In this document: positions 37,715 through 47,569 of the stretch, piece by piece
Position numbering within the stretch: position 1 is the first letter of the stretch
Layout: every line of letters starts with the position of its first letter
Origin: Bacillus marasmi
GTDB taxonomy: Bacteria > Bacillota > Bacilli > Bacillales > Cytobacillaceae
Assembly (NCBI RefSeq): GCF_902168435.1
Contig: NZ_LR656165.1
Location: 1-64,000, forward strand
Direction of reading: 5' to 3'
Length of the DNA: 64,000 nt
Made by a program: the position numbers and the translations under genes
Notes under the pieces: generated by a model
Told to the model about the DNA's origin: nothing
The model's database searches: none
The model's input: the letters and a program-made list of their open reading frames with translations, nothing else

Positions 37715-39031
37715 TTATTTATTGCCACGATTAAGACGTCTTTGGCGTTTTTCGATTTTTTCAACCTCAGCTTGCATTCTCTTTTTGTAGCCTGGTTTTA
37801 CCTTATTTGGTTTACGAACAAACGCTTTCGCTTTATCTTTCGTTTCATCATTTTGTTTTTGACGATTTTTACGTTTGTTGCGTTCGCCGATATCGACAAA
37901 TTCACCCTTTTGTAGATCGACGTTTTTAAACTTAATTCCGATTTTTTCAAGTTTATTTAACGCGTCCTCATCCGATAAATCATAAATTGTTAAAGCAATA
38001 CCTGAAAAGCCTGCTCGAGCTGTTCTTCCAACACGGTGTACATAAAAATCTAAATCGTCTGGCAGCTCATAATTAATGACATGACTTACACCTTCAATAT
38101 CAATTCCCCGTGCAGCGAGGTCTGTCGCCACGATATATTGAAATTCTAGGTCCTTTACTTGCTTCATCATTTTTTTCCGTTCACGTGGTGTTAAATCACC
38201 ATGAATCCGTCCAACCTTCATACCCTTTTGGAGCAAGGCATCAGCGACTTCATCGGCATTTTTCTTCGTATTAGTAAATACGATGGCCATATAAGGGTTT
38301 AACTGCTTTAATGCTGTATAAGTTAATTCAATTTTATTGCGGTGACGTGATGGGAGCAGTAAATGTTCAATTTTTTCCGCAGCAATATGCTTTGGTGCAA
38401 TATGAATATACTTCGGATTCTCCATGTATTTTTTCAGGAATGGCTTTAATTTTTCTGGTATCGTTGCAGAAAATACAAACATATGAAGCCTTTCTGCCAT
38501 TCTCGAAGCAATCATATCGACATCTTCAATGAACCCCATGTCCAACACTAAGTCCGCTTCATCCACAACAAGAATATCAGCAGTAAATACTACAAGGGCC
38601 TGTTCTTTAATCAAATCATTAATTCGTCCTGGCGTACCAACCACAATATGTGGCTGAACCTTTAGCTTGTCAATGGTTCTCTGCTTGTCCGTTCCTCCCA
38701 TGTAAACCCGTGCTGTAATCTCTTCATCGGGGTGACAATGCGCCGTTACCTTGAGTATTTCACGATAAATCTGGTCAGCAAGCTCACGGGTCGGTGCGGT
38801 AATAACTGCTTGTACTTCCTTCTTTTCTGGATCAATTTTTTGGAGGATTGGTAAAATATAAGCATGTGTCTTACCTGTTCCAGTCTGTGATTGACCAATA
38901 GTACTTTCTTCTTTTAACATTAACGGAATCATTCGCTCCTGAATTTCAGTTGGCTCCTGAAAACCTAGTTCGTGTATAGCATCCATGATGAACGGCTTAA
39001 ATTCATATCGTTCAAATTTTGTTTTTTTCAT
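37715..39031 (-). CDS. cshB: DEAD-box RNA helicase CshB
   Basis: A 438-residue helicase: Q motif FQEPTEIQ, motif I SQTGTGKT, Ia [39 protein letters not shown]. The C-terminal about 70 residues are Lys/Arg-rich and probably bind RNA. The order cshB-nfo and position near ispH identify YqfR/CshB, a cold-adaptation and ribosome-assembly helicase. Confidence 0.95.
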   Translation of the reverse strand: MKKTKFERYEFKPFIMDAIHELGFQEPTEIQERMIPLMLKEESTIGQSQTGTGKTHAYILPILQKIDPEKKEVQAVITAPTRELADQIYREILKVTAHCHPDEEITARVYMGGTDKQRTIDKLKVQPHIVVGTPGRINDLIKEQALVVFTADILVVDEADLVLDMGFIEDVDMIASRMAERLHMFVFSATIPEKLKPFLKKYMENPKYIHIAPKHIAAEKIEHLLLPSRHRNKIELTYTALKQLNPYMAIVFTNTKKNADEVADALLQKGMKVGRIHGDLTPRERKKMMKQVKDLEFQYIVATDLAARGIDIEGVSHVINYELPDDLDFYVHRVGRTARAGFSGIALTIYDLSDEDALNKLEKIGIKFKNVDLQKGEFVDIGERNKRKNRQKQNDETKDKAKAFVRKPNKVKPGYKKRMQAEVEKIEKRQRRLNRGNK

Positions 39032-39227
39032 ATTCGTGCTCCTTCGTCTTCTCTAAAAACTTTCATCCTGTAATTATAATAAAGATTACAATAAAACTCC
39101 ACTTTATCACTAATCATTATATAAAAGCTACGATAACCATCATTTTTATTTTTTCCAAATCTACCTAACCTATAATTGGTTCGTTGCATACAGTAAAGAA
39201 AAGGTGTGTTTGAAAGGAGGTAAACCG

Positions 39228-40031
39228 ATGGTAAATAGACAACAAATGCCCCAAAACTGGGGAATGCCTCGCAATCAAGCTGGGCAATACCCATATCCAA
39301 TGTATCAACCTAGGAGAAACATGCAAATGTATCCAACATATCCTTCCACGCAAATGAGAAGGGGCGGTTTTACAAGACAAAGAGGACAAATGGGATCGTA
39401 TGGCCAAACAAACTCACGAGCTGGAGGAGGACTTTTAGCTAAGCTTTTTGGGAAAACCACTCCGCAAATGCCTCAGATGGGTGGAGGAGGTTTTCTTGGG
39501 ATGGCCCCTAGCGCAACTAGGGCGGCAGCAACTGGTGGGGCGGCATCGGGAGGTTCATTACTTCAAACGTTAACCAATCCCACAGCGATTTCCGGGTTTT
39601 TAAATAATACACAACAAGTGTTAAATGCCTTTCAGCAAATTACTCCATTAGTTTCACAATATGGTCCTATTGTGAAAAATTTACCAGCAATGTGGCGGCT
39701 TTACCGTGGTTTAAAGGATGCAACTGCCACAAATGATGAGGAGAATGAAGAAAGTACGATTGAAATTGAAGAATCAGCAAGCTTAAGTGAAGTTGAGGAA
39801 ATCATTGAATATGAATCTGATGATGAATCCGATGATGAATCTGGAGCAACAAATGATATTTCAACTTCCCACCAAGTAAATACAAGAAGTTATAGTCACA
39901 AGCATCGTACAAGAAAACACAGTGATGAACATGATAATTGGGATGAGAGTGAAGAAGCAGAGGTTTCTAAAGGATTAAAAAATAAGGATGTACTGCAAGA
40001 AAGACGGTCTTTTCCAAGAATGTATATTTAG
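39228..40031 (+). CDS. yqfQ: YqfQ/VrrA-like protein
   Basis: A 267-residue low-complexity protein. N-terminal Gln/Met/Pro/Tyr-rich region (NWGMPRNQAGQYPYPMYQP), a Gly-rich middle with a conserved core (TNPTAISGFLNNTQQVLNAFQQITPLVSQYGPIVKNLPAMWRLYRGL), then a strongly acidic tail and a basic end. A 12-bp direct repeat GAATCYGATGAT occurs in tandem at 39813-39836 and may vary in number, as in VrrA of the B. cereus group. ATG at 39228 follows SD AAAGGAGGT. Function unknown; spore or coat association is inferred from family members. Confidence 0.78.
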   Translation: MVNRQQMPQNWGMPRNQAGQYPYPMYQPRRNMQMYPTYPSTQMRRGGFTRQRGQMGSYGQTNSRAGGGLLAKLFGKTTPQMPQMGGGGFLGMAPSATRAAATGGAASGGSLLQTLTNPTAISGFLNNTQQVLNAFQQITPLVSQYGPIVKNLPAMWRLYRGLKDATATNDEENEESTIEIEESASLSEVEEIIEYESDDESDDESGATNDISTSHQVNTRSYSHKHRTRKHSDEHDNWDESEEAEVSKGLKNKDVLQERRSFPRMYI

Positions 40032-40066
40032 GCTTATTTATTTTTTTATACTACTTGATACCAATG

Positions 40067-40112
40067 GCTACCAGCTTTGAGCAAAAAGCTCAATTTGGTA
40101 GCTTATATTTTT
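40067..40112 (+). terminator. Terminator of yqfQ
   Basis: GCTACCA and TGGTAGC, plus TTGAGC and GCTCAA inside, form a 13-bp interrupted stem followed by a T-rich run. Confidence 0.8.
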
Positions 40113-40227
40113 ATTTATATTTATGTAAAACAGCACTCAGACACCTGGTGAGTTTTTGAATTCTCCGCAAGAGTCCTTTATAATATATACGAAGAAATAG
40201 AACTAGTTTATAGGGGGAACTAAATTC

Positions 40228-41166
40228 ATGAAAGTCATCAAAATCTCGCCACGCGGATATTGTTACGGCGTTGTCGATGCAATGGTCGTTGCACGCAATG
40301 CTGCTTTAGATAAATCTTTACCACGTCCAATATATATACTCGGTATGATTGTTCATAACAAACATGTTACCGATGCTTTTGCAGAAGAAGGAATCATTAC
40401 GCTCGACGGTAAAAACCGCCTTGAAATCCTTGATAAAGTTGAAACAGGGACAGTGATTTTCACAGCTCATGGAATCTCTCCGGAGGTCCGTGAACTAGCG
40501 AAGAAAAAAGGCTTGATAACGATTGATGCAACATGTCCAGATGTTACCAAAACTCATACGTTAATTTTAGAGAAAGAAAAAGAAGGCTTCCAAATTATTT
40601 ATATTGGCAAAAAAGGCCATCCAGAGCCCGAGGGCGCTGTCGGTGTCGCTCCAAATGCTGTCCACTTAGTTGAAACCGTTGCAGATGTAGAAGCGCTTAC
40701 GCTAGACTCAGATAAAATTATCGTCACGAATCAAACAACGATGAGCCAGTGGGACGTTAAGCATATCATGGATAAAGTGAAAGAAAAATATCCTCACGTC
40801 GAAATCCATAATGAAATATGCATGGCAACACAAGTCCGTCAGGAAGCCGTTGCACAGCAAGCTGGTGAAGCAGATGTGTTAATCGTAGTGGGTGATCCAA
40901 AAAGCAATAACTCGAACCGCCTAGCCCAAGTTTCTGAAGAAATTGCTGCTACAAAGTCATATCGAATTGCTGATATAACGGAATTAGAGCTTGACTGGCT
41001 AAAAGATGCGGAAACAGTTGCCGTAACATCAGGCGCTTCAACGCCAACCCCGATTACAAAGGAAGTCATCTCATTCCTAGAGCAATACGACCCTAAAGAT
41101 GAATCTACCTGGGTAAAAGAGAAAAAAGTTCCACTAAATAAAATTTTACCGAAGATAAAAAGTTAA
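40228..41166 (+). CDS. ispH: 4-hydroxy-3-methylbut-2-enyl diphosphate reductase IspH
   Basis: A 312-residue [4Fe-4S] enzyme, last step of the MEP pathway to IPP and DMAPP. The three cluster cysteines are Cys12 (GYCYG), DATCPDV and [17 protein letters not shown] and SNSNRL-type KSNNSNRL motifs are present. Start ATG after SD TAGGGGGAAC. It follows a gap from yqfQ and has its own terminator. Confidence 0.97.
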   Translation: MKVIKISPRGYCYGVVDAMVVARNAALDKSLPRPIYILGMIVHNKHVTDAFAEEGIITLDGKNRLEILDKVETGTVIFTAHGISPEVRELAKKKGLITIDATCPDVTKTHTLILEKEKEGFQIIYIGKKGHPEPEGAVGVAPNAVHLVETVADVEALTLDSDKIIVTNQTTMSQWDVKHIMDKVKEKYPHVEIHNEICMATQVRQEAVAQQAGEADVLIVVGDPKSNNSNRLAQVSEEIAATKSYRIADITELELDWLKDAETVAVTSGASTPTPITKEVISFLEQYDPKDESTWVKEKKVPLNKILPKIKS

Positions 41167-41174
41167 GCTAAAAA

Positions 41175-41289
41175 GAGGCTGGGACAAAACTCGCTTCTAT
41201 ACATGAAAAAGGCGAAGCCTGTGAAATTTTACTCATTGTAAAAATTCCACAGGCTTTTTTGTATCAAAACTAGGTTTTGTCTCTGCCTC
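41175..41289. repeat. Nested palindrome downstream of ispH (terminator within a GAGGCTGGGACAAAA element)
   Basis: The outer arms GAGGCTGGGACAAAAC (41175-41190) and GTTTTGTCTCTGCCTC (41274-41289) are inverted copies with one or two mismatches. Inside, AGCCTGTG-AATTTT (41216-41230) pairs with AAAATT-CACAGGCT (41241-41254) and is followed by TTTTTT, so it can terminate ispH. GAGGCTGGGACAAAA-type palindromes are widespread in Firmicutes intergenic DNA. Confidence 0.8.
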
Positions 41290-41353
41290 GTATTTATAGT
41301 GGTAAAGACAATTCGGGCGGTGACAGGCACCTAAATGGCACCTAAATTTCGGG

Positions 41354-41730
41354 TTGTACATATCATGCTAAATGTGTTCATAAATGCATATTTGTGTGCA
41401 TATCCTGGTTTTCCTGTGCATAATTTTTAGGAGCCTATCAAAAGTTGTGCATATATTTTAAAAGTCGTGCATATATCCAAAAAGTTGTATCATATATTTT
41501 TTCAAATGAAGCATATCCACAATTTCCTGTTCATATCACAGAAATATTGTGCAAATAATCTCCCACTAATTAAATGAAATCGTGAAAAATACTTATTTTT
41601 TAACCAAAAACGATGATTTTTATCAAAAAAGATGTAGATTTAACCCAAAACAGTCACGTTTTCAAAAAAAATCTCGCATTTTTCATCTAAAACCTAGCAA
41701 AATTTCAAAATCCCAGGCAAAATCCATCTC
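41354..41730. repeat. Degenerate repeat array with a roughly 20-bp period (about 18 units)
   Basis: In the first half a GTGCATAT-like core recurs: its C lies at 41359, 41379, 41399, 41419, (41439), 41450, 41470, 41491, 41512, 41532 and 41552, nearly always 20-21 apart. In the second half units of the type AACCAAAA-cGATG-ATTTTT continue with lengths near 19-22 up to about 41730. Units are flanked by A and T runs. No coding potential. No repeat pair is identical, so this is neither a CRISPR nor a simple tandem duplication. The preceding bases (41320-41345) hold GACAGGCACCTAAA, another common Bacillus fragment. Confidence 0.65.
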
Positions 41731-41782
41731 GAATTAGACCAATTATGGAAAATCAACAATCGGGTGAATAGACACACCTCGT

Positions 41783-41842
41783 AAAAAAAAAAACCGAACA
41801 ATCATGTGAAATTCTAATTTAGAATTTTGCATGATTGTTTCG
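41783..41842 (-). terminator. Terminator of yqfO
   Basis: CGAAACAATCATG pairs with CATGATTGTTCG, extended by AAATTCTAA/TTAGAATTT, with a long T run (T11) on the minus strand. Confidence 0.92.
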
Positions 41843-41901
41843 ATTTTAGTTTAGCCGAAATACTTTTGTCCAGCCTTTTTCATTTTTATGACAGATTGTC
41901 T

Positions 41902-43017
41902 TTATAAAAACTGAAATGGATCGGTTACTAGTTCAGAAGGGAATATGTTTACCTCGTAGCCCTTTTCATTACACATATTTGTGAGCACATTTGTTACACC
42001 TTGTTTCATAACCATCTCAACATGGTGGCCAGGGTCGACGATGTTTAATCCAGCCAGCATCGCATCATGAGCAACGTGATAGTACATGTCACCTGTTACA
42101 TAGACATCTGCCCCTTTAAATTTCGCCTGACTCCAATATTTACCACCATCTCCACCCAAAACAGCGACCTTTTTAACTTTTGCATTTAAATCTCCAACAA
42201 CCCGAACCCCACTTAACCCAAAAACCTGCTTCACATACTGTGCAAATTCACTTAAAGTTGTCTCTTCAATCGTCCCGATTCTCCCGAGACCGAGCTCCTC
42301 CCCCTTATTAGCTAGGGGATAAATATCAAAAGCAACCTCCTCATACGGATGAGCTTTTAGCATAGCCGTCAAGACACGCTTTTCAATTGAAGCTGGAAAA
42401 ATAGTCTCAATCCGTTCCTCTGAAACCGATTCAATTTCCCCTTGCTTCCCAATGTACGGATTAGTATTCTCTCCCGGTAAAAAGGAACCTGTTCCCTCGC
42501 TTGTAAATGTACAATGACTATAATTCCCTATTGCTCCTGCACCTGCATTACCAAGAGCCTCGCGGACAGCAGTACTATGTGTGTGTGGAACAAACACCAC
42601 AAGCTTTTTTAACTTTGTTTCATAAGTTGGTGAGAGTAACTGAACATTCTCAAGTTCCAAGGCTTGTGCTAACAGGTCATTTACACCCCCTGGCGCAACA
42701 TCCAGATTAGTGTGGGCCGCATAAACGGCAATATCATGTTTAATTAATTTTTCGAGCATCCGTCCCTGAGTAGTATCTGTCACTAATTTTTGTAACGGTC
42801 GAAATATTGGAGGATGGTGGGCAATGATAAGCTGAACATTTTTTTCTATCGCTTCGTCCACCACATTTTCCAACACGTCTAAGGCAATCATTACATTTTC
42901 GATTGGCTTATTGAGGCAGCCGATTTGCAAACCAATTTTATCCCCTTCCATTGCATATTCCTTAGGAGAGAACTGTTCAAACAACTGTATAAGCTCAAAG
43001 CCATTAACTTTTTTCAT
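41902..43017 (-). CDS. yqfO: Nif3-like dinuclear metal-centre protein YqfO
   Basis: A 371-residue NIF3/DUF34-family protein. Metal ligands lie in LIIAHHPPIF, AAHTNLDVAPGG and MYYHVAHDA. The middle (about 130-235) is the PII-like insertion domain that makes Bacillus YqfO longer than E. coli YbgI. Biochemical role unclear; GTP cyclohydrolase I type 2-like annotation is unsupported. Overlaps trmK by 14 bases, so coupled. Confidence 0.9.
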   Translation of the reverse strand: MKKVNGFELIQLFEQFSPKEYAMEGDKIGLQIGCLNKPIENVMIALDVLENVVDEAIEKNVQLIIAHHPPIFRPLQKLVTDTTQGRMLEKLIKHDIAVYAAHTNLDVAPGGVNDLLAQALELENVQLLSPTYETKLKKLVVFVPHTHSTAVREALGNAGAGAIGNYSHCTFTSEGTGSFLPGENTNPYIGKQGEIESVSEERIETIFPASIEKRVLTAMLKAHPYEEVAFDIYPLANKGEELGLGRIGTIEETTLSEFAQYVKQVFGLSGVRVVGDLNAKVKKVAVLGGDGGKYWSQAKFKGADVYVTGDMYYHVAHDAMLAGLNIVDPGHHVEMVMKQGVTNVLTNMCNEKGYEVNIFPSELVTDPFQFL

Positions 43018-43726
43018 CTAAATGTAGGGCCTCCTCGACAATACGCATTTTCTGATGAATATCCTGTTTTCTTAGTTCGTTTTCAGCACTTTCATTTCCT
43101 TGTTCCATTTGCGCTAAAATTCGGCGCCAATTTGCAAGCTCACCTTCCCATTTTATTCGAAACGGCTCATTTTGCTTTTTCGTTAGTATAGGGCCTAGTA
43201 GAAAACCTGCTTCAAGATTTTCAGAATACCCTGTGCGAGGTTCACCAGGTTCAGCTACAATTACTTCATATACCTTTCCATCCTCTTCAAGAATCTCTTC
43301 TGCAAATAGCTTCCAATTATTTTCATATAACCAGACTCTTACTGCTCTTGAACCGACATTAGGCTGAAGGATTAAACGCTTAACTTGATCAAGTTTATTC
43401 TTTCCACCTTCTAAAATTGTGGAAATAAGCGTCCCTCCCATTCCGCAAATCGTGATGCAATCAACCTCGCCAGAATTTACTACTTCCAAGCCATCGCCCA
43501 TACGCACTGAAATTTGAGTTTCTAGACCTTCTATTTTCACTTGCTTAACGGCAGATTGAAACGGACCTTGCACAACTTCTCCTGCAATAGCAAATGGAGC
43601 AATTCCACGTTTCACCACATGACAGGGGAGGTAAGCATGGTCTGAACCAATATCAGCCATTCTAAAGCCTTTAGGTATGTATTTTACAACCGTCTGCAGA
43701 CGCAACGATAATGTATCTGTATTCAT
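43004..43726 (-). CDS. trmK: tRNA (adenine22-N1)-methyltransferase TrmK
   Basis: A 240-residue class I SAM methyltransferase (COG2384). SAM motif MADIGSDHAYLPCHVV at about residues 22-37, catalytic region TICGMGGTLISTIL, and NVGSRAVRVWLYENNW. It makes m1A22 in tRNA. C-terminal coiled coil (about 190-240). The ATG at 43726 is chosen over TTG 43729. Downstream of cccA-sigA and coupled to yqfO as in B. subtilis yqfN-yqfO. Confidence 0.92.
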   Translation of the reverse strand: MNTDTLSLRLQTVVKYIPKGFRMADIGSDHAYLPCHVVKRGIAPFAIAGEVVQGPFQSAVKQVKIEGLETQISVRMGDGLEVVNSGEVDCITICGMGGTLISTILEGGKNKLDQVKRLILQPNVGSRAVRVWLYENNWKLFAEEILEEDGKVYEVIVAEPGEPRTGYSENLEAGFLLGPILTKKQNEPFRIKWEGELANWRRILAQMEQGNESAENELRKQDIHQKMRIVEEALHLDEKS

Positions 43727-43790
43727 CAATCATTCCCACGCTTTCATCTTGCTAATTCAAATATGTTAAATATTACACTCCTCTAAGTAT

Positions 43791-43823
43791 AGAAAAAGTC
43801 CTTTGCTTATGCAAAGGACTTTT
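43791..43823 (-). terminator. Terminator of cccA
   Basis: A 14-bp perfect stem (AAAAGTCCTTTGC with complement), loop ATAA, T run. Confidence 0.92.
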
Positions 43824-43829
43824 CCATAA

Positions 43830-44192
43830 TTATTTAAGTTTAGCAAGCCATTTAGCCATATCAGCAGCTTTATCAGCTGGTACTAAACCGCCAGGCATTC
43901 CGCCTTTACCATTTGTAACGATATCAGCAATCTCTTCTTCAGATAATTTGTCGCCAACACCTGTAAGTTTAGGACCTACACCCCCACTGTAATCGGCCCC
44001 GTGACAGCCTACACAGCTTTGCTTGTAGATGTCCTCTGGATTTGCTGCAGCTTGTTCTGTCTTTTCGCCGCCGCCTTCAGCTTCTTTAGCTAATTCTTCT
44101 GCGTCCCCTAGCCCTTTGAATGAAAGTAAAAACATGAGGCCAATCCCAAAAACCATGATGACCACAAACGGGATGATCGGATTACGATTCAT
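43830..44192 (-). CDS. cccA: Cytochrome c550 CccA
   Basis: A 120-residue membrane-anchored c-type cytochrome. One N-terminal segment (IIPFVVIMVFGIGLMFLLSF), an acidic linker, and a heme site C60-x2-C63-H64 (CVGCH); Met99 in GGMPGG is the likely sixth ligand. It shuttles electrons to the terminal oxidase outside the membrane. SD TAGGAGGGA precedes the ATG. Located next to sigA as in B. subtilis. Confidence 0.95.
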   Translation of the reverse strand: MNRNPIIPFVVIMVFGIGLMFLLSFKGLGDAEELAKEAEGGGEKTEQAAANPEDIYKQSCVGCHGADYSGGVGPKLTGVGDKLSEEEIADIVTNGKGGMPGGLVPADKAADMAKWLAKLK

Positions 44193-44516
44193 CTTATTCC
44201 CTCCTATGTAATGACAATAAAGAAATAAATATTACAAACAACTACTATTTTACTTGAAAATTCAAAATAGGAAAAGCCCTAAAGTTAACTTTATCACAGG
44301 AAATGACAAATAATGTGTTATTTATCTGAAAAATTCAGCAATCTTCGATGTTGAATACGCTTACATTAGGGTTTATAATGGATGTAGGATATTATTTAAA
44401 TATTCAAAAAACTTTAATATTTATTGGAAATAATTTGAAAACTCATTTGCAAATAAAAGAATAGTTCAGTAAAATTATGTCAATAGAGAAATATCTATTT
44501 AAAAGTTAACAATTAA
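44193..44516. other. Gene-free AT-rich region between cccA and sigA
   Basis: 324 bases with no open frame of note. It contains the cccA promoter region on the minus strand; no consensus promoter or operator was recognised with confidence. Confidence 0.5.
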
Positions 44517-44553
44517 AAAAATAGCTTACTTCATTAAGAAGTAAACTATTTTA
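44517..44553 (-). terminator. Terminator of the dnaG-sigA operon
   Basis: TAGTTTACTTC and GAAGTAAGCTA pair with one mismatch around TTAAT, then TTTTTT on the minus strand. Confidence 0.85.
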
Positions 44554-44558
44554 TCCAT

Positions 44559-45686
44559 CTATTCTAAAAAGTCTTTTAAACGCTTGCTACGACTAGGGTG
44601 TCTAAGCTTACGAAGTGCTTTTGCTTCGATTTGTCGGATACGCTCACGGGTTACACCGAAGACTTTACCTACTTCTTCAAGCGTCCGTGTACGACCATCG
44701 TCTAAACCAAATCGTAAACGTAGCACGTTTTCTTCACGATCTGTCAAAGTATCAAGAACATCTTCAAGTTGTTCTTTTAATAATTCGTATGCTGCATGCT
44801 CGGATGGAGAAGTTGCATCCTGATCCTCGATGAAATCTCCAAGATGGGAATCATCTTCTTCCCCAATTGGCGTTTCAAGCGAAACTGGTTCTTGAGCAAT
44901 TTTCAATATCTCACGAACCTTATCAGGAGTTAAATCCATGTCTTCAGCAATTTCTTCCGGTGTCGGTTCGCGACCAAGATCCTGAAGTAATTGTCTTTGA
45001 ACACGAATTAACTTGTTAATGGTTTCAACCATATGAACTGGAATCCGGATAGTACGTGCTTGGTCAGCAATTGCACGAGTAATGGCTTGACGAATCCACC
45101 AAGTGGCATACGTACTGAATTTAAAGCCTTTACGGTAGTCAAACTTCTCAACTGCTTTAATGAGACCCATGTTTCCTTCTTGAATTAAGTCAAGGAAAAG
45201 CATGCCGCGACCAACATAACGTTTAGCTATACTAACGACAAGACGTAGGTTCGCTTCAGCAAGACGTCTTTTTGCTTCTTCGTCTCCCTCTTCAATACGT
45301 GTAGCTAAATTAATTTCTTCTTCAGCGGAGAGAAGATCTACCCGACCAATTTCTTTTAAGTACATACGGACAGGGTCATTAATTTTCACACCCGGAGGGA
45401 CACTGAGATCGTTTAAATCAAATTCTTCCTCATCTCCCTTTGAAAGTTCAGGAAGACTCGGATCCTCATCATCACCATCACCAACTAATTCCACACCTTG
45501 GTCCCCTAAAAATTCATAAAACTCATCCATTTGATGAGAATCTAATTCAAACTGAGCTAATTTTTCAGCTATATCGTCATAATTAAGGACACCAATTTTC
45601 TTACCAGTTTCTGTTAACTGGTCCTTGATCTGTTCTAGAGTCAATTCAGTATCGACCTCTTTTGAACGGGCTGGTTTTTCAGCCAT
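44559..45686 (-). CDS. sigA: Primary sigma factor SigA (RpoD)
   Basis: A 375-residue vegetative sigma-70. Region 1.1 is acidic ([19 protein letters not shown]); region 1.2 [16 protein letters not shown]; region 2 [55 protein letters not shown]; region 3 [12 protein letters not shown]; region 4.2 [32 protein letters not shown]. The ATG at 45686 has SD AAGGAGGGGGA. 39 bases after dnaG in the conserved dnaG-sigA operon. Confidence 0.99.
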   Translation of the reverse strand: MAEKPARSKEVDTELTLEQIKDQLTETGKKIGVLNYDDIAEKLAQFELDSHQMDEFYEFLGDQGVELVGDGDDEDPSLPELSKGDEEEFDLNDLSVPPGVKINDPVRMYLKEIGRVDLLSAEEEINLATRIEEGDEEAKRRLAEANLRLVVSIAKRYVGRGMLFLDLIQEGNMGLIKAVEKFDYRKGFKFSTYATWWIRQAITRAIADQARTIRIPVHMVETINKLIRVQRQLLQDLGREPTPEEIAEDMDLTPDKVREILKIAQEPVSLETPIGEEDDSHLGDFIEDQDATSPSEHAAYELLKEQLEDVLDTLTDREENVLRLRFGLDDGRTRTLEEVGKVFGVTRERIRQIEAKALRKLRHPSRSKRLKDFLE

Positions 45687-45724
45687 ATGTCCCCCTCCTT
45701 CCAAAAATCAAAAAATCAAACAAT

Positions 45725-47530
45725 CTATAGCGACTTTCGCAGTTGGATGATTTCCATTGCTAAGCGTGCTGCTTTATGAATATCGTTTTGACGCTCTGCT
45801 TCCGTTCTTTCTGCCTCTTTTTCTTTTATCTTTAACATTTTTTGATAATTCAACACCTGTTTAATATAATCAGATAATTCCTTTTCGGATAATTCCTCAT
45901 TAATCAACATCATTTCAATATCAGTTACGATTCTCCGTAAGCGCTCATCCCCAATAAAATTTAAAAACAAGCTGGAATCAGGCGGATTTCCTTCCTCGTA
46001 ATAACCTAATAAGTAAGTAAAAATTGCTTGATGTTCATCAATGTTAAAGGTATTTCCTGCTAGAAGTGTTTGTACCTTAAAGGCAAGCTCACTGTCCTTT
46101 AACATGTGAGCAAGTAAATGCCTTTCAGCATTATGGAAAGCAGGCTTCAATTGTTGTGTTGGCTTTTTTACGACAAGCTGCTGTTGCTTTGGGACATTTG
46201 TTTTATTACCTTTATTTTCTATAGTTTTTCCCCGGTATGATTCCAATTGCTGAATCAGTGCATCAAGGGACAATGAAAACTCGTCGGCAATTTGTCTTAA
46301 ATAAATATCTCTTTCAACAGCTTTTTCTAGCTTGCTTATTTCCCTTAATACTTCTTCGATGTAAAGGAGTCGTTCTCCTTCATGTTGTAGATTTTTTCCG
46401 CGGCGGAAATAACGTATTTTGAAGGACATGAACGTAACGCTTGCCCCTATTACATCATTGGAAAATTTTTCACCACCATATTTTTTGATGTAGTCATCAG
46501 GGTCTAATCCATCAGGCATCATTGCCACTAAAACATTCAATCCTACGCTTGAGAGCATCGTTCCTGCCCGATATGCAGCTTCTATTCCAGCATGATCTGA
46601 GTCATAGCACACAGTAATCGTATGACAATTACGTCGCAACATGTCAACATGATCATCTGTCAAAGATGTACCCATTGTGGCAACGCCGTTAACTACCCCG
46701 GAACGATCGGCTGCGATAACGTCTGCGAATCCTTCAAAAAGGACTGCATGCTGCAGTTTTCGCATCGCTGGTCTTGCTAAATGATAATTGTATAATATTT
46801 TACTTTTATTAAAGATCGCTGTTTCGGGACTATTTAAGTATTTGGGGTCATCGCCCCCTAGAGATCTCCCTGAAAAAGCAATCGTATTTCCATTACGATC
46901 AAAAATCGGAAACATAACGCGATTACGAAAGCGATCAAGCGCTGTTCCATCACGTTCACGTCTTGCAATCAATCCGGCTTTTTCTAACAATTCAATTGAA
47001 TAGCCCTTACTAGATAGCAATTTTACCGTATAATCCCAGGACGGAAGAGCATAACCGATTTGAAATTTATCAATTGATTCCTTTGTAAAGCCTCTCGCTA
47101 ATAAATATTCAAGAGCATCTTGACCTTCCTTTGTATTTACCAGCAAATGGTGGTAAAATTTACGTAAAAGGTCATGAGCATCGAGCATTGATTGTAAATC
47201 CTTAGGTATAGATTTTACCTGTGGATTTGTTTCAATCTCCAAATCAATCTTTGCTCTTGCGGCAAGTTTAACTGCAGCTTCAATAAAGGTTAAACCATCC
47301 TTTTCCATTAAAAAGGTAAAAACATTACCTCCTGCACCACAGCCAAAGCAATGGAATATTTGCTTATCGGGTGATACTGAGAAGGATGGGCTATTTTCAC
47401 CATGAAATGGACATAAGCCAAAATAATTTCGCCCTTGCTTCTTCAATTGAATATATTCGCTAATTACATCAACAATATCAATCGTTTGGCGGATTTGGTT
47501 AATTTTTTCTTCGGCAATCATTTCTGCCAT
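45725..47530 (-). CDS. dnaG: DNA primase DnaG
   Basis: A 601-residue primase that lays RNA primers at the replication fork. N-terminal CHC2 zinc finger (CPFHGENSPSFSVS...HCFGCG), TOPRIM core (VLFEGFADVIA...CYDSDHAGIEAA), C-terminal helicase-binding domain (about 450-600). ATG with SD GGAG. Between yqxD and sigA. Confidence 0.98.
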   Translation of the reverse strand: MAEMIAEEKINQIRQTIDIVDVISEYIQLKKQGRNYFGLCPFHGENSPSFSVSPDKQIFHCFGCGAGGNVFTFLMEKDGLTFIEAAVKLAARAKIDLEIETNPQVKSIPKDLQSMLDAHDLLRKFYHHLLVNTKEGQDALEYLLARGFTKESIDKFQIGYALPSWDYTVKLLSSKGYSIELLEKAGLIARRERDGTALDRFRNRVMFPIFDRNGNTIAFSGRSLGGDDPKYLNSPETAIFNKSKILYNYHLARPAMRKLQHAVLFEGFADVIAADRSGVVNGVATMGTSLTDDHVDMLRRNCHTITVCYDSDHAGIEAAYRAGTMLSSVGLNVLVAMMPDGLDPDDYIKKYGGEKFSNDVIGASVTFMSFKIRYFRRGKNLQHEGERLLYIEEVLREISKLEKAVERDIYLRQIADEFSLSLDALIQQLESYRGKTIENKGNKTNVPKQQQLVVKKPTQQLKPAFHNAERHLLAHMLKDSELAFKVQTLLAGNTFNIDEHQAIFTYLLGYYEEGNPPDSSLFLNFIGDERLRRIVTDIEMMLINEELSEKELSDYIKQVLNYQKMLKIKEKEAERTEAERQNDIHKAARLAMEIIQLRKSL

Positions 47531-47569
47531 ACTACAACTCCATACCTTTACAGGAATTATTGACTTTGC

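Noticed and set aside
39028-39407. Minus-strand open frames opposite yqfQ
   Set aside because: They overlap the well-supported yqfQ start and the low-complexity N-terminal codons; composition is that of an antisense shadow.
41354-41730. CRISPR array
   Set aside because: The units are degenerate, only about 20 bp apart, with no identical repeats separated by unique spacers and no cas genes nearby.
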